Notes: generated by a model from the sequence alone, not told the origin. Positions 7,609 to 15,605 are shown, numbered from the stretch's first letter. The stretch: DNA of 22,798 nucleotides from CAUTNH01 sp963543845 (GCA_963543845.1 CAUUCL010000017.1:1-22798), one strand, 5' to 3'. Numbers and translations are program-made.

Positions 7609-8610
7609 CTAAATTTTTGTTGAATTTCTTTTGATAATACTAAAATTTAAAACTGTTTTTAAATTTTCTGTTCCCTCGTCCATAAGCTTTGTAAGCATAC
7701 GCATTGAAACTGCTCCAATATCATATGATGGTAAATCTATTGTAGTAAGGGTTGGACGAGAAAATTTAGAAAGCATAGTGTTTTGACATCCTGCAACCTC
7801 TACATCATCTGGTATTTTTTTACCTATTTCAGTCATTGCATTTATAAAAGATACTGCAATTTCATCACTTGAGCAAATTGCTACATCTATTTTATTTTTA
7901 CTAAAGTATTCTTTAAAATGCTCTTTGTTTATAAGATAGTCATTGCTTGTTTTAAATATCTTTTCACTAAATCCTGATTTTTGCATTGACTTTTGATAGC
8001 CTCTAATTTTATAATCATTTAAAGCACAAGGGGCAACTGATGTTATAAAATAAATTTCCTTTGCTCCATTTTCAACAAACTCATTACACAAATCATAAAT
8101 TGCTTTTATATGATCTATATGGACTGTCGAAATTATTTCTGACTGCGGTGATACGTTAGCAAAAACAAGTGGTATTTTATTTGCTAAAATCATTTCCTTA
8201 AAAGTATTTATTGATCTTTCTGATAAGGTCTCATTAGCAAATATTAGTCCATCTACCTGATCAGCAATTATTTTTCCTGTTTCATCTCGTACATCTTTAT
8301 CATATAAAATAGGATAAACTTTTATTGAATATTTATAATATCTTCCAATATCGCAAATACCATTAAAAAGTTCAGCTGCGCTTTCATGAAATAAATCTGA
8401 AATTACAACACCGATTGTCTTAGTTCTTTTTTTAGCTAATCCCTGTGCAACTGTATTAGGATGATAACCTAGCTCATCAATAATTTTTAAAATTCTATTG
8501 CGTGTTTTAACTTTCACCTTTTCAGGATCATTTAAAACTCTTGATATAGTTGTAAGCGATGTATTAGCTCTTTTAGCAACATCATAGATTGTAACTTTTT
8601 TATTATTCAT
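7609..8610 (-). CDS. ccpA: LacI-family transcriptional regulator, CcpA-like
   Basis: 333 residues with an N-terminal LacI helix-turn-helix (VTIYDVAKRANTSLTTISRV), hinge region LGYHPNTVAQGLAKKRT, and a periplasmic-binding-protein-like effector domain. Near the C-terminus, SRPTLTTIDLPSYDIGAV followed by MRMLTK is very like the matching part of CcpA, as is the DNA-binding region. CcpA binds cre sites with Ser46-phosphorylated HPr as corepressor and controls carbon catabolism; an HPr-like gene is also in this window. The tyrS neighbourhood also fits CcpA loci in several Bacilli, which I recall rather than see. Start ATG has GGAGATAAGG. It could instead be a local sugar-responsive LacI regulator, but no sugar genes are nearby. 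Symbol tentative. Confidence 0.7.
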   Translation of the reverse strand: MNNKKVTIYDVAKRANTSLTTISRVLNDPEKVKVKTRNRILKIIDELGYHPNTVAQGLAKKRTKTIGVVISDLFHESAAELFNGICDIGRYYKYSIKVYPILYDKDVRDETGKIIADQVDGLIFANETLSERSINTFKEMILANKIPLVFANVSPQSEIISTVHIDHIKAIYDLCNEFVENGAKEIYFITSVAPCALNDYKIRGYQKSMQKSGFSEKIFKTSNDYLINKEHFKEYFSKNKIDVAICSSDEIAVSFINAMTEIGKKIPDDVEVAGCQNTMLSKFSRPTLTTIDLPSYDIGAVSMRMLTKLMDEGTENLKTVLNFSIIKRNSTKI

Positions 8611-8624
8611 CCTTATCTCCTATT

Positions 8625-8654
8625 ATAAAATAAAGGTATTATAAAAATACCTTT
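8625..8654 (-). terminator. Hairpin after rplS, probable terminator
   Basis: Minus-strand AAAGGTATT-TTTAT-AATACCTTT (9 bp) followed by ATTTTAT. The T tract is interrupted, so partial readthrough into the regulator gene is possible. Confidence 0.5.
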
Positions 8655-8668
8655 AATAATTTATGCCT

Positions 8669-9064
8669 TTATTTAGATGTTTTTTCTTCCTTATCTACTA
8701 CTTTACGCTCTTTAATTCTAGCGTTCTTAGCTGATAGATTTCTAATGTAGTTAAGTTTCGCTCTTCTAACTTTACCTCTTCTTAAAACATCGATTGTCTC
8801 AATTGCTGGTGAATGAAGTGGGAATGTTCTTTCAACACCAATACCGTAAGATACTTTTCTTACAGTAAATGTTTTAGAAATTCCTGAACCGTTCATCTTA
8901 ATTACAAGACCTTCAAATGCTTGAATTCTTGTTTTATTACCCTCAACAATTCTAACATTAACTCTAACATTATCTCCTGGTTGAAAGTTAAGATTTCTAT
9001 CTTTTAAATATGGAAGAGATACTTCTTTTAAAAGCTCTTGTCCTTTTAGTTTTTTTTCTGCCAT
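8669..9064 (-). CDS. rplS: 50S ribosomal protein L19
   Basis: 131 residues, slightly longer than the ~115 usual. It sits at the 30S-50S interface of the ribosome. Signatures: FQPGDNVRVNVRIVEGNKTRIQAFEG, GVERTFPLHSPAIETIDVLRRGKVRRAKLNYIR. The C-terminus ends in a charged Lys/Glu-rich tail. Strong AAAGGAGAT site before the ATG; 14 bp downstream of trmD in the conserved rpsP-rimM-trmD-rplS order. A hairpin follows the stop. Confidence 0.98.
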   Translation of the reverse strand: MAEKKLKGQELLKEVSLPYLKDRNLNFQPGDNVRVNVRIVEGNKTRIQAFEGLVIKMNGSGISKTFTVRKVSYGIGVERTFPLHSPAIETIDVLRRGKVRRAKLNYIRNLSAKNARIKERKVVDKEEKTSK

Positions 9065-9078
9065 GGTATATATCTCCT

Positions 9079-9741
9079 TTATTTTAGTAAATCATTTCTT
9101 TTTTTTATAGTATTTTTTAATTGCATTTCCTTGCGCCACTTATTTATTTTTTCATGGTCACCAGAAAGCAAAACATCTGGAACTTTATAACCCATATACT
9201 CAGCTGGCTTTGTATATTCGGGGTATTTTAATAAATTATTTTCAAATGTATCTTCGCTAACAGATTTATCATTTATAACTCCAGGAATTATTCTAGTGAT
9301 ACTTTCACACAAAACCATTGCTGGAACTTCTCCGCCCATTAGGATATAATCCCCTATTGATATTTCATAATCAATTACTTCTTTAACTCTTTCATCGATT
9401 CCTTCATATCTTCCGCAAATTAAAATTAAATGATTTTCATCTTTTAATTTTTTAGCGACATTTTGATTATATGTTATTCCTTGAGGAGATAAATAAATAA
9501 CTTTTGAATCTTTTTTTCTGATATCCTTTAAGGCATCATAAACTGGCGGAAACATCATAAGCATTCCGACACCACCACCGTATGGAGTATCGTCAACGCT
9601 TTTTTGTTTATTTTTAGAATAATCTCTTACATCAATTAAATCGATATCTACTTTTTTATTATCGATTGCTTTTTTGATAAGTGATGTATTTAAAAAATTT
9701 TCAAAAATCCCCGGAAAAATCGTAAGAATAGATATTTTCAT
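9079..9741 (-). CDS. trmD: tRNA (guanine-37-N1)-methyltransferase
   Basis: 220 residues, a little short for TrmD. It methylates G37 next to the anticodon and prevents frameshifting, using S-adenosylmethionine. SPOUT knot motifs are clear: ILTIFPGIFENFLNTSLIKK at the N-terminus, DDTPYGGGVGMLM, LICGRYEGIDERV and SIGDYILMGGEVPAMV, then a C-terminal helical part with LLSGDHEKINKWR. The start overlaps the rimM stop (ATGA), with a GAGGGG site inside rimM, indicating coupled translation. Confidence 0.97.
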   Translation of the reverse strand: MKISILTIFPGIFENFLNTSLIKKAIDNKKVDIDLIDVRDYSKNKQKSVDDTPYGGGVGMLMMFPPVYDALKDIRKKDSKVIYLSPQGITYNQNVAKKLKDENHLILICGRYEGIDERVKEVIDYEISIGDYILMGGEVPAMVLCESITRIIPGVINDKSVSEDTFENNLLKYPEYTKPAEYMGYKVPDVLLSGDHEKINKWRKEMQLKNTIKKRNDLLK

Positions 9742-10244
9742 AGCATCCCCTCAATTGGAGATAATATAATTTTATCATCTGAAACTTCTATAAATTCTTC
9801 ACAAAAAGGAATTTTAATTATTTTTTGATTATAGCTTATCTCTAAAATTTGCTGAGTTTTATTAAATATAATATTTACTATCTCACCAATTTTTTTATCA
9901 TCTTTTAAAAATACATCCATACCAACTAAATCTTGATAGTGATACTCGCCTTTTTTTAAATTAGGAAACTCATCAGTATATAAAATACTACCTTTTATAT
10001 TATTGGCTAAATTTATATCTTTTACCTCTTCAAAAGAAACAATATAAAATTTACTAGCCTTTTTAACATTTTCGATTGTAAGTGTTAATTTCTTGCCATC
10101 TTTAATAATATAAAATAAACTTCCTTTTTTAAGTCTTTCAAAATCACTTAAAAGATTTATTCTTAAATCACCTTTATAGCCAAAGGTATCATATATTTTA
10201 GCTACTTCAAAACTATTTTTGTTCTTCTTTGTCACCAGTAACAA
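9738..10244 (-). CDS. rimM: 16S rRNA processing protein RimM
   Basis: 168 residues from a TTG at 10244; a GTG three codons later (10235) is an equal candidate. No ATG is available before FEVAKIYDTFGYKGDLRI, the conserved N-terminal RimM motif, and there is no clear ribosome site, so translation is probably coupled to khpA, whose 3' end it overlaps by about 30 bp. The C-terminal PRC-barrel part is seen from YHYQDLVGMDVFL. RimM helps mature the 30S head and binds S19. The start is the only uncertain point. Confidence 0.9.
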   Translation of the reverse strand: MLLVTKKNKNSFEVAKIYDTFGYKGDLRINLLSDFERLKKGSLFYIIKDGKKLTLTIENVKKASKFYIVSFEEVKDINLANNIKGSILYTDEFPNLKKGEYHYQDLVGMDVFLKDDKKIGEIVNIIFNKTQQILEISYNQKIIKIPFCEEFIEVSDDKIILSPIEGML

Positions 10245-10476
10245 TGTTAAGTCTTACCTTAACGCCTTCAAGAGATGCTGCTGCATAAATAATTGTTCTA
10301 ATTGCACTTGCATTTTTTCCTGCTTTACCAATTACTCTACCAACATCATCTGGATTAACCTCAAGAACATAAACTAAACCTTCTTCAGATTTTTCCTCTT
10401 TAACTTTAACACCTTTTGGATCTTTAACGATTGGTTTTACCATTTCCTCGATTAATTTTTCAAATTTAACTGCCAT
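10213..10476 (-). CDS. khpA: KH-domain RNA-binding protein KhpA
   Basis: 87 residues (YlqC family), in its usual place between rpsP and rimM. The KH core carries the GxxG loop in VGRVIGKAGKNASAIRTI and the C-terminal strand VRLNIVTG. KhpA dimerises or pairs with KhpB (Jag) and affects cell division and RNA metabolism in other Bacillota. Ribosome site AAAGGTGAT precedes the ATG. Confidence 0.94.
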   Translation of the reverse strand: MAVKFEKLIEEMVKPIVKDPKGVKVKEEKSEEGLVYVLEVNPDDVGRVIGKAGKNASAIRTIIYAAASLEGVKVRLNIVTGDKEEQK

Positions 10477-10497
10477 TTAAATCACCTTTATTCCTTT

Positions 10498-10869
10498 CTA
10501 TTTTTTTGGTTGTGCTGCTTTTTTAACAGCTGGCTTTGTTTCTTTTTTTACTGTTTTTTCTTTTAGTTTTGCTTCAGCTTTTTTAGCCTCTGGCTTTTTT
10601 GGAACCTCTTTTTTAGGTGCTGCAATCTTAGTTAAGAATATTTTGTTTTTCTTAAATAATGACTTTACTGTATCTGTTGGTAGTGCACCATTACGATACC
10701 AATGATTTGCAACTTCGTTATCAACTTTTAAACTACCATCAACAGCATTATATGTTCCAATTAGCGCAAGGAATTTTCCATCTCTTGATCTAGTCGACTC
10801 AGCCGCAACAATTCTAAAAAAGTTATTATGTTTAGAACCAAATTTTTGTAATCTTATTTTTACTGCCAT
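10498..10869 (-). CDS. rpsP: 30S ribosomal protein S16
   Basis: 123 residues: a normal S16 core of about 80 (MAVKIRLQKFGSKHNNFFRI, DGKFLALIGTYN, WYRNGALPTDTVKSLFKK) followed by a ~40-residue Lys/Ala/Pro/Glu-rich tail. Such tails occur in A+T-rich Firmicutes and mollicutes. First gene of the rpsP-khpA-rimM-trmD-rplS operon with its own strong promoter at 10900-10928 and an AAGGAAAA site. Confidence 0.97.
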   Translation of the reverse strand: MAVKIRLQKFGSKHNNFFRIVAAESTRSRDGKFLALIGTYNAVDGSLKVDNEVANHWYRNGALPTDTVKSLFKKNKIFLTKIAAPKKEVPKKPEAKKAEAKLKEKTVKKETKPAVKKAAQPKK

Positions 10870-10899
10870 TTCATTTTCCTTTCTATAATTATGGCATAA

Positions 10900-10928
10900 A
10901 TTATAGCAATTTTATTTATATGTGTCAA
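10900..10928 (-). promoter_or_regulatory. rpsP operon promoter
   Basis: Minus-strand perfect consensus TTGACA (10923-10928), 17-bp spacer, TATAAT (10900-10905), plus an extended -10 TGC. It drives the five-gene ribosome-related operon. Confidence 0.85.
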
Positions 10929-10945
10929 GTAAAAAAACTTAACAC

Positions 10946-11203
10946 TTAAAAATTTAAATTCTCATCAAATAGTGGTGCTCTTTCTAAAATTATTTTGCCT
11001 CTTTGATTTTTTAACTGATTCTTTAATTTCAGTTCATATCTTTCATCAGTATAGCAATAAATCGCTTTTTGTCTATTTGATATATATGTTATTTTAATCG
11101 GCAAGTGTTTTGCAAAATGCAAGAACCTTGAATCTTCATAATATATAACATATGCCCTTTGAAAAGTATATTCATTTTTTATTTCTAAGTTATTTTCATT
11201 CAT
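10946..11203 (-). CDS. YlbG-like (DUF2129, UPF0298) small cytoplasmic protein
   Basis: 85 residues, no signal or membrane segment. The pattern RAYVIYYEDSRFLHFAKH, then ITYISNRQKAIYCYTDE and a basic tail fits the short beta-alpha-beta YlbG family (a strand with a YL/YY motif, Y-S-[KR] turn, YCN-like strand), but conservation is loose. Function of the family is unknown. The ribosome site is weak. It lies 36 bp after the pseudouridine synthase and just before the rpsP promoter, so it probably ends the synthase transcript. It could be an unrelated lineage-specific protein. Confidence 0.55.
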   Translation of the reverse strand: MNENNLEIKNEYTFQRAYVIYYEDSRFLHFAKHLPIKITYISNRQKAIYCYTDERYELKLKNQLKNQRGKIILERAPLFDENLNF

Positions 11204-11239
11204 ACAAATATTTTACCATTTTTATATCATTTTTAAAAA

Positions 11240-11932
11240 TTATATTTTTATATCTTCTTTTAAAAATTCATAATACTCTCCCTGTTTTAAATCTTTTAAT
11301 TCAAGGTTAGCAATTTTAGTTCTTTTTAAATTTACAACACTATATCCTATTTTTTTTACCATCTCTTTTATTTGATGATACTTACCCATTTTAAGTTTTA
11401 CTATAATCTTATTTTTAGTAAGTCTTAAAACATCATGAACATATGATTTATATAATTTAAATTTATTATCTCTTAAAAGCATTGGTTCTTTTAAATTATT
11501 TATATCACTATCTAAAATATCTCTATCTAGTTCTACCTCATACTCTTTTACAATATTAAATATTGGATTTGCTATACTATTTGCAAATCTACCTGATGTA
11601 GTCAAAATTAAAAGTCCCTCACTGTCTAAGTCTAATCTTCCAGCAATTGAATATTTAAAATAAGAATATGGCTTTTTTAAAAGTTCGACAACACATTTAT
11701 GCTTTTCATCTTTTCTTGCTGATAAATATCCTTTAGGTTTATAAACTACTAAATTTACAATATCTTTATAGATAAACTCATCATCAAATATTTTAAGTAA
11801 ATCATTATTTTTTACATCATATTCTAAACTTGTAGTCTTAGTATTATTTACATATACATGACCATTTTTAATAATATCCGAGTTTACTTTTTCTTTAATG
11901 TTAAATTTATAAATTACTTTTTTAAGTTTCAT
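11240..11932 (-). CDS. RsuA/RluB-family rRNA pseudouridine synthase
   Basis: 230 residues, the usual size for RsuA-like enzymes, which turn a uridine of 16S or 23S rRNA into pseudouridine. An N-terminal S4-like domain (about 1-50) includes HVYVNNTKTTSLEYDVKNND. The catalytic motif is GRLDLDSEGLLILTTSG with Asp101. VVYKPKGYLSARKD and the late KMGKYHQIKEMVKKIG are also typical. Target site cannot be told from sequence. AAGGA lies 12 bases before the ATG. Its 5' region is shared with the divergent def gene. Confidence 0.92.
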   Translation of the reverse strand: MKLKKVIYKFNIKEKVNSDIIKNGHVYVNNTKTTSLEYDVKNNDLLKIFDDEFIYKDIVNLVVYKPKGYLSARKDEKHKCVVELLKKPYSYFKYSIAGRLDLDSEGLLILTTSGRFANSIANPIFNIVKEYEVELDRDILDSDINNLKEPMLLRDNKFKLYKSYVHDVLRLTKNKIIVKLKMGKYHQIKEMVKKIGYSVVNLKRTKIANLELKDLKQGEYYEFLKEDIKI

Positions 11933-11957
11933 TATTTTTTTATTCCTTTTTTTAGTG

Positions 11958-11963
11958 TATAAT
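11958..11963 (+). promoter_or_regulatory. Possible -10 element for def
   Basis: TATAAT on the plus strand, 30 bp ahead of the preferred TTG start. No good -35 is visible, so this is a weak call. Confidence 0.35.
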
Positions 11964-11993
11964 AATATTGTATTTAAAGAAAGTTGTGATATT

Positions 11994-12596
11994 TTGATTA
12001 CAATGAAAAATATTATAGTTGAGGGTCATCCTACTTTAAAAAAAATAGGAAAAGAAATCAAAATTCCACTTAGCCAATCAGATAAAAGATTAGCTAAGGA
12101 CTTACTTGATTTTATTAAAAATTCCCAAGATAGCACGCTAAGAGAAAAATATAATTTAAAAGAAGCTGTCGGAATTGCTGCACCTCAGATAAATATATCT
12201 AAAAAAATGTTTGCACTTCACTTTGATGATTTTCAAGGTGATAGTTATTCTTTTGTTGTAATAAATCCAAAAATTATATCAAAAAGCGATAATATAATTT
12301 ACCTTCCAGATGGTGAGGGCTGTCTTTCTGTTATAAGAGAGGCTGAAGGAGTTACTCCTAGATATGAAGAAATTAGTGTTAACTTTTTAAAGTATGACCC
12401 ATATAATGATTTATTAGAGGAAGTTCAAACTACATTAAAAAATTATCCTGCTATTGTTTTTCAGCACGAATATGATCATATACACGGTATTTTATTTACT
12501 GATAAATTATTTGAAAATTACGAAGATGGTAAATCGGTATTTTTAAATTATCCTGAACTTGAATTTCAAAACAGTTCAGATGATTCTACATCTTAA
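11994..12596 (+). CDS. def: Peptide deformylase
   Basis: 200 residues from TTG at 11994. This start gives M-ITMKNIIVEGHPTL, matching the MITM-type N-terminus of other Gram-positive (type 2) deformylases; ATG at 12003 is the alternative, and an upstream GTG at 11955 is unlikely. The enzyme removes the formyl group from nascent proteins. All three motifs are present: VGIAAPQI (59-66), EGCLSV with Cys110, and QHEYDHIHG with His158, Glu159 and His162; Cys and both His bind the metal. Only plus-strand gene between 1 and 14.9 kb. Its 3' end overlaps the convergent gene by 11 bp. Confidence 0.95.
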   Translation: MITMKNIIVEGHPTLKKIGKEIKIPLSQSDKRLAKDLLDFIKNSQDSTLREKYNLKEAVGIAAPQINISKKMFALHFDDFQGDSYSFVVINPKIISKSDNIIYLPDGEGCLSVIREAEGVTPRYEEISVNFLKYDPYNDLLEEVQTTLKNYPAIVFQHEYDHIHGILFTDKLFENYEDGKSVFLNYPELEFQNSSDDSTS

Positions 12597-13416
12597 AGAT
12601 TTTATTTAATACATCAATTTGGTTTATAAATACCTCATCCATGCTTACAAGCTTTTCAGAGTTGCCTTTTACCTTTAATGCGAAAAAGGCAACATCTTTT
12701 TTATATTTACCTCTAAACTTATAAGAACCAAACTTTTTTTCATCTTTATCATAATGCGATAATACATCAGGAATATTAGTATCAAATATAATACAACCAC
12801 TGTACATATTCTCATATAACCTTTTATAAAAATCAATTAAATCAAGCGTGCCATATCCAATTAAGGCAGGCTTATTTTCCATGTCTATATCGCATGCTTT
12901 AATAGCTCCTACATATTTTTTAATTATTCTATACTCTAGCGTGTAAGATAACTTATTCAAAAATAAATCCATCGGAGAAAAATAAACCTCACAATTTTTA
13001 GCACTAATTGCCTCCATAAAAGCTTTTATATCAACAGCTTTTGTATCTGGTAAAAACTCAATTAAAATGGTTTTATCACGATAGGTATTACTAATTCTTT
13101 TAATATAGTTTATATTCTCATATGTTGTAGCATCTTCTTTAAGATTAACTATTAAATACTTAAATTTTAAAGTGTTACATACTTTTTTTAACTTTTCCGA
13201 TATTATCTCATTATCTAAATTTTTATTTGTTAAATCAAGCGCTAAAACATTTATATTTTTTAAATCAGGTATATAATTATCCTCACTAAAACTTGTGAAA
13301 TGCTCACCTGAGATATATCTTAGAACAAATCCAAATGTCTCGTCACTTTTTTTAAATATCTCAATTTGTTCAGAAATAGAATTACTAAAATAATCATAGT
13401 ATGCTAATCTAATCAT
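12586..13416 (-). CDS. TIM-barrel-like protein of unknown function coupled to thiI
   Basis: 276 residues, soluble. Spacing of hydrophobic strands and the late run YVGAIKACDID, ALIGYGTLDLIDFYKRL, YSGCIIFDTNI recall the xylose-isomerase-like/AP-endonuclease-2 sugar-phosphate isomerase fold (K-x-x-D, G-x-G-x-[IL]-D, G-x-I-x-x-E). The matching Glu is Asp, and most His/Glu metal ligands of that superfamily are not evident, so it may be a degenerate or non-catalytic member. The start overlaps the thiI stop by ATGA, so the two are co-translated; whether it acts with ThiI is unknown. It overlaps def at the 3' end with no terminator between. Confidence 0.6.
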   Translation of the reverse strand: MIRLAYYDYFSNSISEQIEIFKKSDETFGFVLRYISGEHFTSFSEDNYIPDLKNINVLALDLTNKNLDNEIISEKLKKVCNTLKFKYLIVNLKEDATTYENINYIKRISNTYRDKTILIEFLPDTKAVDIKAFMEAISAKNCEVYFSPMDLFLNKLSYTLEYRIIKKYVGAIKACDIDMENKPALIGYGTLDLIDFYKRLYENMYSGCIIFDTNIPDVLSHYDKDEKKFGSYKFRGKYKKDVAFFALKVKGNSEKLVSMDEVFINQIDVLNKIFKM

Positions 13417-14669
13417 TTTATCTCCTTTATTATATTTAAATATGCTTCATTAAAATCTAAACCTTTTTCTGATATTTTTAAATTAGATGATGCTAAAACT
13501 TCAAGTTTAACTATTTTACTAATTGTCTTATCTACTAAATCTAAAAAGTTAATATCATTTTTTTCAATACTTTCACAGACTGAAATTTTAGGTTTTGTAG
13601 CAGGGGCTTTGGGAATATATGCCGTGCAGCAATCACAAAATGGTTTTATTGAAATATCATATGTTTCATATTTTTTAGATAACTTAATAATATCTTCTTT
13701 ATCATATGTTGCAAGTGGACGGATAATTGTTTTATCTGATACCTTATCAATTACTGTTAAACTTTCAAGAGTTTGACTTGCAACTTGACCGATAGAATCG
13801 CCACTTGCAATAATATCAATATTTTTAATTGTGCAAAAATCACTTACAATTTTATACATTGCTCTTCGCATAATTGTTATTATGTATTGATCTTTTATCT
13901 TTTTTAAAATCTCTTTATGAAAATCCATAAAAGGAACAATATATAAATTTATTCTCTCATCTGGCATATATCTTGCGATTATTTTAGCTAAATCGTACAC
14001 CTTATCAATTGATTCAAGTGGAGTGAGTGGGCTTGATTCAAAATGAATTAAAGAAAGGTTGATACCTTGTCTTATCATCTCAACTGCTGCAACAGGTGAA
14101 TCTATTCCACCACTTAAAAGTAAAACCGCTTTACCTGCTGATTTTGTTGGTTTTCCACCAAGTAGTTTTATTTTAGATAAATATATTAAAGTATTCTCTT
14201 TATTTATATCTATATATAAAATATCTTTAGCATCTTTTAAATTAGGAGTTATTAAATCTTTCATTTCATCAAGTATTTTTTCTGCAATTATAACTTGTAG
14301 TTCATTGCTATTTTTAGGAAGAGTTTTATCTAATCTTTTAACTACTACCTTAAAACTTTTAGATTCTTTTATTTCTTTTTTAATTATCTCAATGGATTCT
14401 TTAGAGATCAAATCAATATCACTTTTAACAATATAGCCAATACTATATGAATAAAATCCTGGGATATGATTTAATTTATAAATTATTTTATCGATATCAC
14501 TATCTTTAAAATCGCTTAAAATAATTTTAGAGTACTCTTTATTTATACAAAGATTAAACTCTTTTAAACTTGAATGTGTGTGATATATTATCTTTTGTCT
14601 AAAGTCTTTTAAATTTTTGCCTTTTAACATCATTTCGCCATATCGCAAAATAATAACTTTTTTAATCAT
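13413..14669 (-). CDS. thiI: tRNA 4-thiouridine synthase ThiI
   Basis: 418 residues: ferredoxin-like/THUMP region (about 1-170) and a PP-loop adenylation domain with LLSGGIDSPVAAVEMI (SGGIDS 186-191). It lacks the rhodanese domain of the E. coli form, as usual in Bacillota. IKPFCDCCTAYIPKAPATKP carries the conserved Cys345 region. The family adenylates U8 of tRNA and inserts sulfur, and may serve thiamine thiazole synthesis; sulfur comes from a cysteine desulfurase, not found in this window. GGTGAT precedes the ATG. Confidence 0.95.
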   Translation of the reverse strand: MIKKVIILRYGEMMLKGKNLKDFRQKIIYHTHSSLKEFNLCINKEYSKIILSDFKDSDIDKIIYKLNHIPGFYSYSIGYIVKSDIDLISKESIEIIKKEIKESKSFKVVVKRLDKTLPKNSNELQVIIAEKILDEMKDLITPNLKDAKDILYIDINKENTLIYLSKIKLLGGKPTKSAGKAVLLLSGGIDSPVAAVEMIRQGINLSLIHFESSPLTPLESIDKVYDLAKIIARYMPDERINLYIVPFMDFHKEILKKIKDQYIITIMRRAMYKIVSDFCTIKNIDIIASGDSIGQVASQTLESLTVIDKVSDKTIIRPLATYDKEDIIKLSKKYETYDISIKPFCDCCTAYIPKAPATKPKISVCESIEKNDINFLDLVDKTISKIVKLEVLASSNLKISEKGLDFNEAYLNIIKEIK

Positions 14670-14690
14670 TTAATCACCTATAACAATTTA

Positions 14691-14699
14691 ATTATAACA
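14691..14699 (-). promoter_or_regulatory. thiI promoter (extended -10)
   Basis: Minus-strand TGTTATAAT 22 bp before the thiI ATG; no good -35. The divergent rpsD promoter lies 40 bp away. Confidence 0.5.
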
Positions 14700-14734
14700 A
14701 TTTTCAATCTTTTAATTTTATTTATTTATTTAAT

Positions 14735-14763
14735 TTGACAAAAACTATTTTTTTTGGTAGTAT
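14735..14763 (+). promoter_or_regulatory. rpsD promoter
   Basis: Perfect TTGACA (14735-14740), 17-bp spacer and TAGTAT (14758-14763), placing the transcript start at about 14770, right before the structured leader. Confidence 0.75.
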
Positions 14764-14770
14764 ATTCTGC

Positions 14771-14892
14771 GGTAAAGCAGATTTAATTTATTTTATCTAA
14801 ATCCCTACTCTATAGGAGATTGTAGTAATCTATTGCTGCTTATAGATGAGGCAGATATCGGGATTTAATATTATTTAATTAAATATTTTACC
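14771..14892 (+). promoter_or_regulatory. Structured 5' leader of rpsD, probable S4 autoregulatory RNA
   Basis: About 150 nt separate the promoter and rpsD. TAAATCCC (14798-14805) pairs with GGGATTTA (14860-14867), enclosing smaller hairpins: AGATT-GTAGT-AATCT (14817-14831) and CTGC/GCAG (14836-14839 with 14851-14854), the latter overlapping an alternative ATCTAT/ATAGAT pairing. An outer helix GGTAAA (14771-14776) with TTTACC (14887-14892) closes the element just before the ribosome site. In Bacillus, rpsD is known to be repressed by S4 binding its own leader; this looks like the same strategy. Confidence 0.6.
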
Positions 14893-14918
14893 TAAAATAT
14901 AAAAAGGAGGTAAAATCA

Positions 14919-15518
14919 ATGTCAAGATATCTTGGACCAAAATGGAAAATATCAAGAAGATTAGGGCAATCAATCCTAGAAGATGGTAAAGAGCTTAAAA
15001 AGCGTCCTTACGCCCCTGGTCAACATGGTTTAAAAAGAAGAAAACAATCAGACTATGGTCTTCAGCTTTCTGAAAAACAAAAAGTTAGATTCATCTATGG
15101 TGTATCTGAAAAACAATTCGTTAAAACTTTCCGTGAAGCTGATAAAATGGTTGGAGTTCATGGTGAAAACTTTTTAAAGCTACTTGAATCTCGTCTTGAT
15201 AATATCGTTTATAGAATGGGATTTGCAAGAACAAGACAACAAGCAAGACAACTTGTAAATCATGGACACGTTCTTGTTGATGGAAACAAAGTTGATATTC
15301 CATCATATCGTTTAAAACCAGGACAAAAAATTGCGATTAAAGAAAAATCTAAAAAACTTGCAATAATCAAAGATGCAATGGAATCTAGATACTCTGTAGT
15401 TCAATTTGTTGAGGTTAACAACGACAAAAAAGAAGGAACTTTTACACGCTATCCTGATAGAAAAGAAATTCATCCAGACATAAACGAACAACTAATCGTT
15501 GAGTTTTACAACAGATAA
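14919..15518 (+). CDS. rpsD: 30S ribosomal protein S4
   Basis: 199 residues, normal length, of the form without zinc-binding cysteines. It nucleates 30S assembly by binding 16S rRNA and commonly represses its own synthesis. Seen: MSRYLGPKWKISRRLG, RPYAPGQHGLKRRKQSDYG, and the S4 domain ESRLDNIVYRMGFARTRQQA then HVLVDGNKVDIPSYRLKPGQ. AAAAAGGAGG lies at optimal distance from the ATG. Monocistronic with its own promoter, leader and terminator. Confidence 0.98.
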   Translation: MSRYLGPKWKISRRLGQSILEDGKELKKRPYAPGQHGLKRRKQSDYGLQLSEKQKVRFIYGVSEKQFVKTFREADKMVGVHGENFLKLLESRLDNIVYRMGFARTRQQARQLVNHGHVLVDGNKVDIPSYRLKPGQKIAIKEKSKKLAIIKDAMESRYSVVQFVEVNNDKKEGTFTRYPDRKEIHPDINEQLIVEFYNR

Positions 15519-15523
15519 TAATT

Positions 15524-15550
15524 AGCAAGCCAAGGCTTGCTTTTATTTTG
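15524..15550 (+). terminator. rpsD terminator
   Basis: AGCAAGCC-AA-GGCTTGCT hairpin followed by TTTATTTTG, six bases after the rpsD stop. Confidence 0.82.
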
Positions 15551-15565
15551 CCTTTTATTTAAGCA

Positions 15566-15605
15566 TAAAAAAAAATAGGTGTATCAAGTTCTTGATACAC
15601 CTATT
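15566..15605 (-). terminator. Strong terminator of the surface-protein gene
   Basis: Minus-strand arms of 15 perfectly paired bases (15574-15588 with 15591-15605) and a two-base loop, followed by nine T on that strand. It could also help stop rpsD transcription from the other side. Confidence 0.9.

Noticed and set aside
7560..7620. T-box riboswitch before tyrS
   Set aside because: Only 9 bp separate tyrS from the upstream gene, with no T-box motif.
11955..11993. GTG at 11955 as the def start
   Set aside because: It lies in the probable promoter region, and the extra residues do not resemble deformylase N-termini.
14059..14436. Plus-strand 125-codon frame
   Set aside because: Antisense to the ThiI PP-loop region; no ribosome site and low-complexity Ser/Leu/Ile composition.
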